Assembly: GCA_036274635.1 (NCBI GenBank)
Contig: DASUFI010000256.1
Coordinates: forward strand, 1 to 11,615
Reading direction: 5' to 3'
From: DASUFI01 sp036274635
GTDB lineage: Bacteria > Planctomycetota > B15-G4
Length of the DNA: 11,615 bases
Position numbers and translations under genes: made by a program. Shown piece after piece: positions 6,815 through 11,615 of this stretch. The stretch's first letter is position 1. Each line of letters begins with the position of its first letter. Under the pieces are notes generated by a model. That model made no database searches. It worked only from the letters and a program-made list of their open reading frames with translations, and was not told the origin of the DNA.

Positions 6815-7186
6815 ATGCACGAGCCGCTGCCGGCGTCGCTGCTCGCGGTCTTCGACGCCTCGCGGCACGTCGGCGCGCCGCCCGGCGCGCAGCGCCGCGG
6901 CGAGGCGCGCAACGAGGCGTGCGGGGACGTCGTCGTGATCTGGCTGCGCGTGGGCGCGGGCGAGGCCGGCGCGCAGGTCGTCGAGGCCGCGGGGTTCAAG
7001 GCTCAGGGCTGCCCGGCGGCGATGGCGGCGGCGGCCGGGGCGTGCGAGCTGCTGGAGGGATTGCGGGCGGACGCGGGCCTGGGCGAGTCGCTTGGCGCGT
7101 CTTTCCGTGCGCGCTTCGGCGAGCCACGCGCCGTGCATCGACATGCACTTGCGCTCGTCTGCGAGGCGGTGCGCCGCACGCTCTGA
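6815..7186 (+). CDS. IscU/NifU-N-like Fe-S scaffold domain protein lacking the third ligand cysteine
   Basis: This 123-residue protein follows the IscU/SufU fold end to end. It has an opening helix 'LLAVFDASRHVG' (like 'hyenPRNvG'), then 'NEACGDVVVIWLRV' with Cys36-Gly-Asp38 (like 'GAPACGDVMKLQIKV'), then 'AAGFKAQGCPAAMAAAAGACELLEGL' with Cys66 (like 'ARFKTYGCGSAIASSSLVTEWVKG'), and a final helix 'HRHALALVCEAVRRTL'. In the family the third cluster ligand lies in 'HCSxLA'; here the aligned residues are His110-Ala111, so the third Cys is gone, although Cys116 sits five residues on and Cys77 is extra. Two of three ligands plus the Asp are kept. It may be a divergent scaffold, a regulator or a degenerate paralogue. 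It begins 28 bases after citrate synthase (GGA at 6806-6808 before the ATG), so it is probably cotranscribed. No IscS/SufS gene is adjacent. It converges on the broken YhcG gene. Confidence 0.75.
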   Translation: MHEPLPASLLAVFDASRHVGAPPGAQRRGEARNEACGDVVVIWLRVGAGEAGAQVVEAAGFKAQGCPAAMAAAAGACELLEGLRADAGLGESLGASFRARFGEPRAVHRHALALVCEAVRRTL

Positions 7187-7197
7187 CGCGCGGCCAA

Positions 7198-8041
7198 TCA
7201 AGGACGGGCCGCGATTCCCCTCTCGATTTGTTCCACCGTCGGCAGCGTGGCTCCGAGATCGGGCGGAAGCGAGCCGACAAGCCGAGTTTCCCATTGGGCC
7301 ACACCAATCGGCTTGCGTACGTCACGCAGAGCGACCACGAGCCGATTGCGCTCACGGCAGAGCAGCACAGGCCCTGCTCCACTTCGCGCTCGCGGCGCAG
7401 GTCGTCCATGCCCAGGAAGTCGAACAGGCAGGGATCCTTGAAGACCTGTGCGGCCAGGTCGGAATCCGCCGCAGGGAGCGTGACGCTGAAATGTGTCTGC
7501 GCCTGTCCCCGGTACGGTGAAGGCCGGCTGAGATCTGGAGGGCCAGCATGTTGCGCGACCAGCCGTGCACGAGAGCCCGGCGGGCATACCAGACACGTGT
7601 CTTCGGCAAGGGAATCTTTTCGAGCAGTGCGAGGTTGTGGTACCAGATCATTTGTGCAAGCACCGCTTGCACAAATTGCCCATGCGGCCACGCTGCAGCG
7701 AACGCGCGCATGTATTTGAGGTTTCGAGGGGACAGGCCACGCATGCCCGGGAGACAGCGCCGAAGGTCCATGGAGAGACGATCGATGACCTTGGAGCCCC
7801 AACCTTCGCGGCGCTGCCGCCTGAGGATCACGCGGCCGATTTCCCAATACGCCCGCACGAGGACGGCATTGGCACTGAGCACGGCCTGCAGCCGGCTCGA
7901 CTGAACCCGCTGCCTGATTTCGGCCAGGGTGGCGGCGTAGTTCGCGGGGAGAGCGGATGCTGGGCGGCGGACCCGCTTGAGTGCCCCTAGCCGTCCGTCC
8001 AGAGCCTTGGGATTGTTCCGCTTTGGTGTGTTGCCGCTCAC
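7198..8041 (-). pseudogene. Broken YhcG/DUF1016-family PD-(D/E)XK nuclease gene: frameshifts and deleted catalytic core
   Basis: Reading leftward from GTG 8041, three frames in succession encode pieces of one YhcG-like protein. Piece 1 (8041 to about 7515) is the N-terminal domain: 'LPANYAATLAEIRQRVQSSRLQAVLSANAVLVRAYWEIGRVI', then 'GWGSKVIDRLSMDLRRCLPGMRGLSPRNLKYMRAFA', 'MIWYHNLALLEKI' and 'RVWYARRALVHGWSRNMLALQI'. A one-base shift near 7515 moves to piece 2 (to about 7370): 'RGQAQTHFSVTLPAADSDLAAQVFKDPCLFDFLGMDDLRREREVEQGL'. A second break near 7370 moves to piece 3 (to TGA 7200-7198): 'LLCRERNRLVVALRDVRKPIGVAQWETRLVGSLPPDLGATLPTVEQIERGI'. Between pieces 2 and 3 the roughly 80 residues with the nuclease core (the 'LDLLFYH..L' and 'VviELK' strands) are missing, and two residues (usually Glu-Tyr) are missing from 'RLVV-ALRDV'. 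GC is lower than in the flanks (53% hand-counted at 7621-7680). The gene is dead as a nuclease. Confidence 0.88.
7650..7676. repeat. 12-bp perfect inverted repeat with 3-base spacer
   Basis: ATTTGTGCAAGC (7650-7661) and its exact reverse complement GCTTGCACAAAT (7665-7676) flank ACC. It lies inside the N-terminal piece of the broken YhcG gene, where it encodes the 'FVQAVLAQM' segment on the minus strand. No T-run follows on either side, so it is not a typical terminator. Confidence 0.9.
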
Positions 8042-8177
8042 GTCCTGATCGCTCGAATGCGCTCAACGCCTGCAGCGCAGATCGCATCGGCCGAGGCTTG
8101 CTTGAGGTACGACACCGCTCGCGGCCGGAAGTCACCGCGCGGTTATCGTCGGTCGGTCAGCGCGACTAGCACCTCGG

Positions 8178-8210
8178 TCGCGCGACGCTCGCGCGACGCT
8201 CGCGCGACGG
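8178..8210. repeat. Three tandem copies of an 11-bp unit
   Basis: The unit TCGCGCGACGC occurs at 8178-8188, 8189-8199 and 8200-8210, the last copy differing only in its final base. The array sits just beyond the kdsA stop, in the 173-base spacer between kdsA and the broken YhcG gene. I see no gene, RNA or convincing promoter in that spacer. Confidence 0.9.
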
Positions 8211-8214
8211 TAGC

Positions 8215-9066
8215 TCATGGCACGATCGCCTGCCTGATCGCCACCAGCCCCTTCACCACGCCTGCCATCTCCCCCAGCCGGATCATGTTCGGCCCGTCGC
8301 TGAGCGCCTTTTCCGGCTCCGGGTGCGTCTCCGCGAACACCCCATCGCATCCCGCCGCCACGGCCGCGCGCGCCAGCACCTTGGCCATCTCCCGATCGCC
8401 GCTCGACGTGCCGCCCGGCCCGCCCGACATGTGCTGCGTGGAGTGCGTGGCGTCGAAGACGACCGGCTTGCCGAACTTCTGCATCTCCGGGATCGAGCGC
8501 ATGTCCGCGACGAGCGCGCCGTAGCCGAAGGAGACGCCGCGCTCCGTCACCATCACGTTCTCGTTGCCGGTGCTGCGCACCTTCTCGATGCACCAGCCGA
8601 TGTCCCGGGGCGCCATGAACTGCCCCTTCTTCACGTTCACGGCGCAGCCGGAGCGGCCGGCGGCGAGGAGCAGGTCGGTCTGGCGCGAGAGCAGCGCGGG
8701 GATCTGCACGACGTCCACCTGGCCCGTGGCCAGCTCGGCGTGCTCGATCTCGTGGATGTCGGTGAGGACGGGCACGCCGACCTGCTTGCGCACCTCGGCC
8801 AGCAGCGCGAGGCCCTCCTTCGCGCCCGGGCCGCGAAAGCTGCCGGCGCGCGTGCGGTTGGCCTTGTCGAAGCTGGACTTGAAGATGAAGGGCACGCCCA
8901 GGCTCTGGCACAGGTCGCGCAGCTCGCGCGCGACGAGGAAGGGCAGCTTGTCGTCCTCCAGCACGCACGGGCCGGCGATGAGGAAGAGCGGGCCGCCGCG
9001 GCGCAGGGACAGCGGGCCGGCGCGGACGGTCCAGTCGGCGGGCGGCGGCGAAGCGGCGGGGCTCAT
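8215..9066 (-). CDS. kdsA: 3-deoxy-D-manno-octulosonate 8-phosphate synthase (KdsA), metal-dependent class
   Basis: This 283-residue enzyme joins phosphoenolpyruvate and arabinose 5-phosphate to make KDO-8-phosphate for the lipopolysaccharide inner core. Hallmarks are FKSSFDKANRT (62-72), SFRGPGAKEGL, PVLTDIHE (99-106), 'VDVVQIPALLSRQTDLL' (117-133), NVKKGQFMAP (144-153), ERGVSFGYGALVADMR (175-190), FDATHSTQ (204-211) and FAETHPEPEKALSDGPN (244-260). Cys34 in LIAGPCVLED, His208, Glu246 and Asp257 are at the spacing of the Aquifex metal ligands (Cys11, His185, Glu222, Asp233). This places it in the metal-dependent class; E. coli KdsA has Asn instead of the Cys. The N-terminal 20 residues are a non-conserved extension. 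No ribosome site precedes ATG 9066, but a TACAAT element lies just upstream (see separate entry). It is divergent from the SDR gene, and no other lipopolysaccharide genes are in view. Confidence 0.97.
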   Translation of the reverse strand: MSPAASPPPADWTVRAGPLSLRRGGPLFLIAGPCVLEDDKLPFLVARELRDLCQSLGVPFIFKSSFDKANRTRAGSFRGPGAKEGLALLAEVRKQVGVPVLTDIHEIEHAELATGQVDVVQIPALLSRQTDLLLAAGRSGCAVNVKKGQFMAPRDIGWCIEKVRSTGNENVMVTERGVSFGYGALVADMRSIPEMQKFGKPVVFDATHSTQHMSGGPGGTSSGDREMAKVLARAAVAAGCDGVFAETHPEPEKALSDGPNMIRLGEMAGVVKGLVAIRQAIVP

Positions 9067-9075
9067 GGGCGGCGC

Positions 9076-9081
9076 ATTGTA
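9076..9081 (-). promoter_or_regulatory. Possible -10 element (TACAAT) for kdsA, implying a very short leader
   Basis: On the minus strand TACAAT (5 of 6 to TATAAT) ends 9 bases before the kdsA ATG. Transcription from it would start at or within a few bases of the ATG, giving an essentially leaderless message, which agrees with the absence of a ribosome site. No recognisable -35 hexamer is found 16-18 bases upstream, so this is weak. Confidence 0.3.
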
Positions 9082-9145
9082 GCGGGCGCGGACCGCCGAT
9101 CGCTCGCGCGCGCGCGGCGGCTGTGGTCCACTGGCGCGGAACCCC

Positions 9146-9151
9146 GGGAGG
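9146..9151 (+). promoter_or_regulatory. Ribosome binding site (GGGAGG) for the SDR gene
   Basis: GGGAGG is followed by 7 bases and ATG 9159. This selects the start at 'MRVLLTGASGFLG', where family members begin, over an upstream in-frame GTG at 9123. Confidence 0.8.
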
Positions 9152-9158
9152 GCCCCGC

Positions 9159-10061
9159 ATGCGCGTCCTGCTCACCGGCGCCAGCGGCTTCCTCGGCGCG
9201 GCTGTGCTCGAGGAGCTGGTGGCGCGCGGCCACGCGGTGACGGCGCTGGCGCACGTGCCGCCGCGCAGCGGGGACGCCGCCCCGCGCTCGGCGCGCTGGG
9301 TGGCCGAGGACCTCGTGCAGCCGGGCGCGGCGGCGCGCCTGCTCTCGGCCGAGGCCCCCGAGGCGGTGGTGCACGTCGCGGCGCTGGCCGACATCGCGCC
9401 CTGCAAGGCCGACCCCGCGCTCGCGCAGCGCCTCAACGCCGAGGGGGCGGGCGCGGTCGCCGGAGGCTGCGCCGCGCTGGTCGCGCGCCTGCTGCACGTC
9501 TCGACCGACCAGGTCTTCGACGGCTCGCACGGCGGCTGGCGCGAGGAGCACGAGCCGGCGCCGCTGCACGAGTACGGCCGCAGCAAGCTGGCGGGCGAGC
9601 GGGCGGTTCAGGAGGCCTGCTCGGGGGCGCTCATCGTGCGGCCCGGCCTGATGACGGGCCGCGCGCCGCCCGGCCGGCGCTCGGCCACCGGCGCGCTGCT
9701 CGAGACGCTGGCCCGCGGCGCGCGGCCGCGGCTCTTCACCGACGAGCTGCGCACGCCGGTGGCCTGCGTCGACGTGGCGCGGGCGCTGGCCGACCTGCTG
9801 GAGCGCGAGGCGGTGTGGATCGATCGTCCTCTGCCGGGCGCGTCCGGGCGCCTGCTGCACCTCGGGGGACCCGAGCGGCTGTCGCGCCACGAGCTGGGGC
9901 GGCGCGAGGCGCAGGCGGCGGGCCTCGACCCCGAGCAGTGCGAGCCGACCACGCGCGCGGAGGCCGGTGTCGCGGACGAGCGGCCGGCGGACCTGACGCT
10001 CGACAGCGCGCGCGCGGTGGCGCTGCTGGGCTGGGCACCCCGCATGCTGGCGGAAGCCTAG
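9159..10061 (+). CDS. RmlD-like extended SDR, NAD(P)-dependent sugar-nucleotide reductase/epimerase
   Basis: The 300-residue product begins directly with a Rossmann dinucleotide-binding loop TGASGFLG (6-13). Further family marks are 'AVVHVAALADIAPCKADPALAQRLNAEG', STDQVFDG (115-122, the RmlD signature region, catalytic Thr116), the YxxxK pair Tyr139-Lys143 in EYGRSKLAGE, and 'ALIVRPGLMTG'. This is the layout of dTDP-4-dehydrorhamnose reductase (RmlD) and related SDR proteins such as MAT2B. RmlD makes dTDP-L-rhamnose for surface polysaccharides. The other rml genes are absent here, so the exact substrate is open. Length agrees with the family (about 290-300). The C-terminal 'SRHELG ... DLTLDSARAVALLGWAPR' is the usual substrate-side end. 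It is divergent from kdsA by 92 bases; both suggest envelope-sugar metabolism, though not a shared operon. Confidence 0.87.
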   Translation: MRVLLTGASGFLGAAVLEELVARGHAVTALAHVPPRSGDAAPRSARWVAEDLVQPGAAARLLSAEAPEAVVHVAALADIAPCKADPALAQRLNAEGAGAVAGGCAALVARLLHVSTDQVFDGSHGGWREEHEPAPLHEYGRSKLAGERAVQEACSGALIVRPGLMTGRAPPGRRSATGALLETLARGARPRLFTDELRTPVACVDVARALADLLEREAVWIDRPLPGASGRLLHLGGPERLSRHELGRREAQAAGLDPEQCEPTTRAEAGVADERPADLTLDSARAVALLGWAPRMLAEA

Positions 10062-10083
10062 CGGGGGCGCACCCGTCCGCCGG

Positions 10084-10111
10084 TCAAGTGGTCCGGTGCA
10101 TCTGTCGATGC
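10084..10111 (+). promoter_or_regulatory. Candidate sigma-28/WhiG-type promoter upstream of the secreted PKD protein
   Basis: TCAA (10084-10087), a 16-base spacer and GTCGATGC (10104-10111) resemble the FliA/WhiG consensus TAAA-N15/16-GCCGATAA (3 of 4 and 5 of 8 matches). It lies in the 156-base spacer before the secreted protein gene and would give a leader of about 100 bases. The same window encodes a sigma factor of this family. A match of this quality can occur by chance. Confidence 0.25.
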
Positions 10112-10203
10112 TCTCTGGGGCAGGGCAGGAGGCGCCGGGGTTCCGTACCGCCTCTCCGGATTCGTGACGGCGTTTCGAGGCGGGACATCACGAGTTCGTA
10201 TCT

Positions 10204-10208
10204 GGAGG
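10204..10208 (+). promoter_or_regulatory. Ribosome binding site (GGAGG) for the secreted PKD protein
   Basis: GGAGG is followed by 9 bases and ATG 10218, which opens a hydrophobic signal-like N-terminus. This fixes the start over the internal in-frame ATG codons at residues 12 and 17. Confidence 0.75.
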
Positions 10209-10217
10209 CCGCCTCCG

Positions 10218-11615
10218 ATGAGAGTTCACCTCGCTCCGTTCGCTGTGTCCATGGCGACTCTCGCGATGTCGACGTGGCTGTGCGCCCAGGACCCGCCGCC
10301 GGACGGCGGCGGCGACGACACCTTCGAGGCGCTGCAGGCGGCACTCGGCGACTCGGTGTCGGGCGCCGACTTCATCGTCAGCCACGCCGAGCTCGGCGAC
10401 CACTTCCAGGTGGCGGTGAAGACGAGCGCGGAAGCGGGCTTCCCGACCGAGGGGGACAGCTACGTCCTCCTTTCCACCGGTGACGCGCGCTTCGGTCCCG
10501 AGGAGGATTCGTTCGCCGGGTACTACGCGCCGGGCGTCTTCGATCCCTACTACCACGCCGACCTGTACGACCTTGGCGGCCTGGCCGTGGACGTCGCGCT
10601 CCCGCCGCAGGCCGCCTCGCTCTCGGTCGACTACACGTACTGGTCCTGGGACTACGACGGCTACGTCGATCCGTTCCGGATCTACCTCGAGACGCCGGAT
10701 GGCACGAGCCGCGTGGCGCAGGCCGACTGCGTCGCGGAGTTCGGGATGAAGGCCGACAGCCTTCTCACCGTGGGCAACCTGCACACGCTGACGGTCGACG
10801 TCTCGGCCTGGCAGGGACAGACCGTGACGCTCCGCTTCGAGGTGGCGGACTCGTTCGACTACTCCGTGGACAGCGGCGTGCTCCTCGACAACCTCGTCGT
10901 GGCGCTGAAGAGCAACGAGCCGCCGGTGGCCGACGCGGGCCTGGACCAGCAGGTGGCCTGCACCTCGTCCGCGGGCGCCGCGGTGACGCTCGACGGCACG
11001 CTGAGCACGGATCCGGACGAGGACGACGTGCTCACCTGCCTCTGGAGCGCGCCGGACGGAGTCGTCTTCGACGATCCCACGAGCGCGACACCCACGGCCA
11101 CCTTCCCGGTCGGCGTCACGAACGTGACGCTCACGGTCTCGGACGGCACCGAGACGGCCAGCGACACGGTCGACGTCTCGGTCACCCTCACGGTCAACGA
11201 CGACGTCCCGCCTTCCGTGAAGGTCTCGACCAGCGTCGGCAACCTGTGGCCCCCGAACCATCGCATCGAGGCCGTCGGCGTCAGGATCCAGGCCAGCGAC
11301 GACTCCACGGCGCCCGGAGCGTGCGTGCTGCAGTCCGTCACGGTCAGCAGCAGCGAGCCCGACAGCTCGAAGGGGCACGGCCCCTTCGCCGGTGACGTCG
11401 CCGGAGCCGACGGCTTCAAGTCGCCGGTGGACATCACCTCGGCCTTCGCCTGGAACCCGCTCACGATGAGCTTCGACGGCGACGTCGGCCTGCGCGCCGA
11501 GCGCAAGGGCAAGGGCGACGGCCGCACCTACACCATCATGGCGACCGTGACCGACGGATCCGGCAATGCGACGTCCGTGAGCACGACGGTCGTCGTGTCC
11601 CACAGCCAAGGCAAG
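10218..11615 (+). CDS. Secreted multidomain protein: jelly-roll-like domain, PKD domain, LWPPNH module (cut by right edge)
   Basis: The frame stays open to the right edge (466 residues, no stop), so the gene is incomplete. Residues 1-24 (hydrophobic 'FAVSMATLAMSTWLCAQ') look like a Sec signal peptide; Cys22 does not sit in a proper lipobox. Residues about 40-228 form a beta-rich domain ('YVLLSTGDARFG', 'LSVDYTYWSWDYDGYVDPFRIYL', 'VTLRFEVADS', 'VLLDNLVV') of the choice-of-anchor/jelly-roll kind, with acidic loops that may bind calcium. Residues about 235-322 are a PKD-type domain: 'PPVADAGLDQQV', 'LDGTLSTDPDEDDVLTCLWSA', 'VTLTVSDG'. From 328 to the end is the module with LWPPNHR (343-349), 'LRAERKGKGDGRTYTI' (425-440) and 'TVTDGSGNATSVSTTVVVSHSQGK', which recurs as a C-terminal beta-sandwich in exported bacterial proteins. 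The protein is probably exported to the surface or medium. No enzymatic residues are recognised. A sorting signal, if any, is beyond the window. Confidence 0.85.
   Translation, partial: MRVHLAPFAVSMATLAMSTWLCAQDPPPDGGGDDTFEALQAALGDSVSGADFIVSHAELGDHFQVAVKTSAEAGFPTEGDSYVLLSTGDARFGPEEDSFAGYYAPGVFDPYYHADLYDLGGLAVDVALPPQAASLSVDYTYWSWDYDGYVDPFRIYLETPDGTSRVAQADCVAEFGMKADSLLTVGNLHTLTVDVSAWQGQTVTLRFEVADSFDYSVDSGVLLDNLVVALKSNEPPVADAGLDQQVACTSSAGAAVTLDGTLSTDPDEDDVLTCLWSAPDGVVFDDPTSATPTATFPVGVTNVTLTVSDGTETASDTVDVSVTLTVNDDVPPSVKVSTSVGNLWPPNHRIEAVGVRIQASDDSTAPGACVLQSVTVSSSEPDSSKGHGPFAGDVAGADGFKSPVDITSAFAWNPLTMSFDGDVGLRAERKGKGDGRTYTIMATVTDGSGNATSVSTTVVVSHSQGK

Noticed and set aside
5419..6999. Long minus-strand open frame (526 codons) opposite citrate synthase
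   Set aside because: This is a compositional shadow of gltA; the translation is His/Arg/Val/Leu-repetitive with no recognisable domain.
6996..8135. Single intact minus-strand gene of 379 codons across the YhcG region
   Set aside because: Only a stretch of about 50 codons in this frame (about 7514-7370) resembles YhcG; the rest is out-of-frame translation of the other two pieces.
8178..8210. CRISPR-like array
   Set aside because: The repeats are 11 bp and directly abutting with no spacers; no cas genes are present.
9095..9102. GCCGATCG as a sigma-28 -10 element for the SDR gene
   Set aside because: It matches 6 of 8 positions, but there is no TAAA-like -35 at 15-16 bases upstream.
10022..10483. 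Plus-strand open frame across the SDR end and the start of the secreted protein
   Set aside because: It is an out-of-frame shadow; the secreted protein frame starting at 10218 has a ribosome site, a signal peptide and recognisable domains.

Overview
This is a very GC-rich bacterial segment. Most 60-base lines are well above 70% G+C by eye, and one hand-counted line at 6841-6900 is 85%. It carries ten intact or near-intact genes, one clearly broken gene, and one gene cut by each window edge. A kdsA gene (KDO synthesis) indicates a Gram-negative envelope with lipopolysaccharide. A sulfatase-fold hydrolase, a FliA/WhiG-type sigma factor and a large secreted protein with a PKD domain and an 'LWPPNH' C-terminal module fit a Planctomycetota-like or deltaproteobacterial/Myxococcota-like genome. 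That assignment is inference; the window has no rRNA, tRNA or other phylogenetic marker that I could find.

Layout. 1-951 (+): C-terminal part of a sulfatase/alkaline-phosphatase-superfamily enzyme, open at the left edge. 998-2455 (-): two-domain GH3 beta-N-acetylhexosaminidase, convergent with the sulfatase. 2702-3535 and 3543-4373 (+): a two-gene unit made of a sigma-28-type sigma factor and a LysA-like barrel protein that seems to have lost its PLP lysine. 4394-4882 and 4997-5242 (-): a four-cluster polyferredoxin and an 80-residue helical protein. 5470-6786 and 6815-7186 (+): citrate synthase followed 28 bases later by an IscU/NifU-N-like protein missing the third ligand cysteine. 7198-8041 (-): a decayed YhcG/DUF1016-type nuclease gene in a stretch of visibly lower GC. 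8215-9066 (-): kdsA of the metal-dependent class. 9159-10061 (+): an RmlD-like SDR, divergent from kdsA. 10218 to the right edge (+): the secreted PKD/LWPPNH protein.

The window is mostly housekeeping genes: central carbon metabolism, envelope sugar synthesis, peptidoglycan or glycan turnover, and Fe-S proteins. The more unusual elements are two apparent pseudo-enzymes or altered scaffolds (LysA-like with Lys replaced by Pro; IscU-like with the third Cys replaced by Ala), a small protein faintly resembling anti-sigma RsiG 1.5 kb from a WhiG-type sigma factor, a possible sigma-28-type promoter in front of the secreted protein, and the wreck of a horizontally mobile-type nuclease gene. I did not find a convincing multi-gene defence or biosynthetic system.
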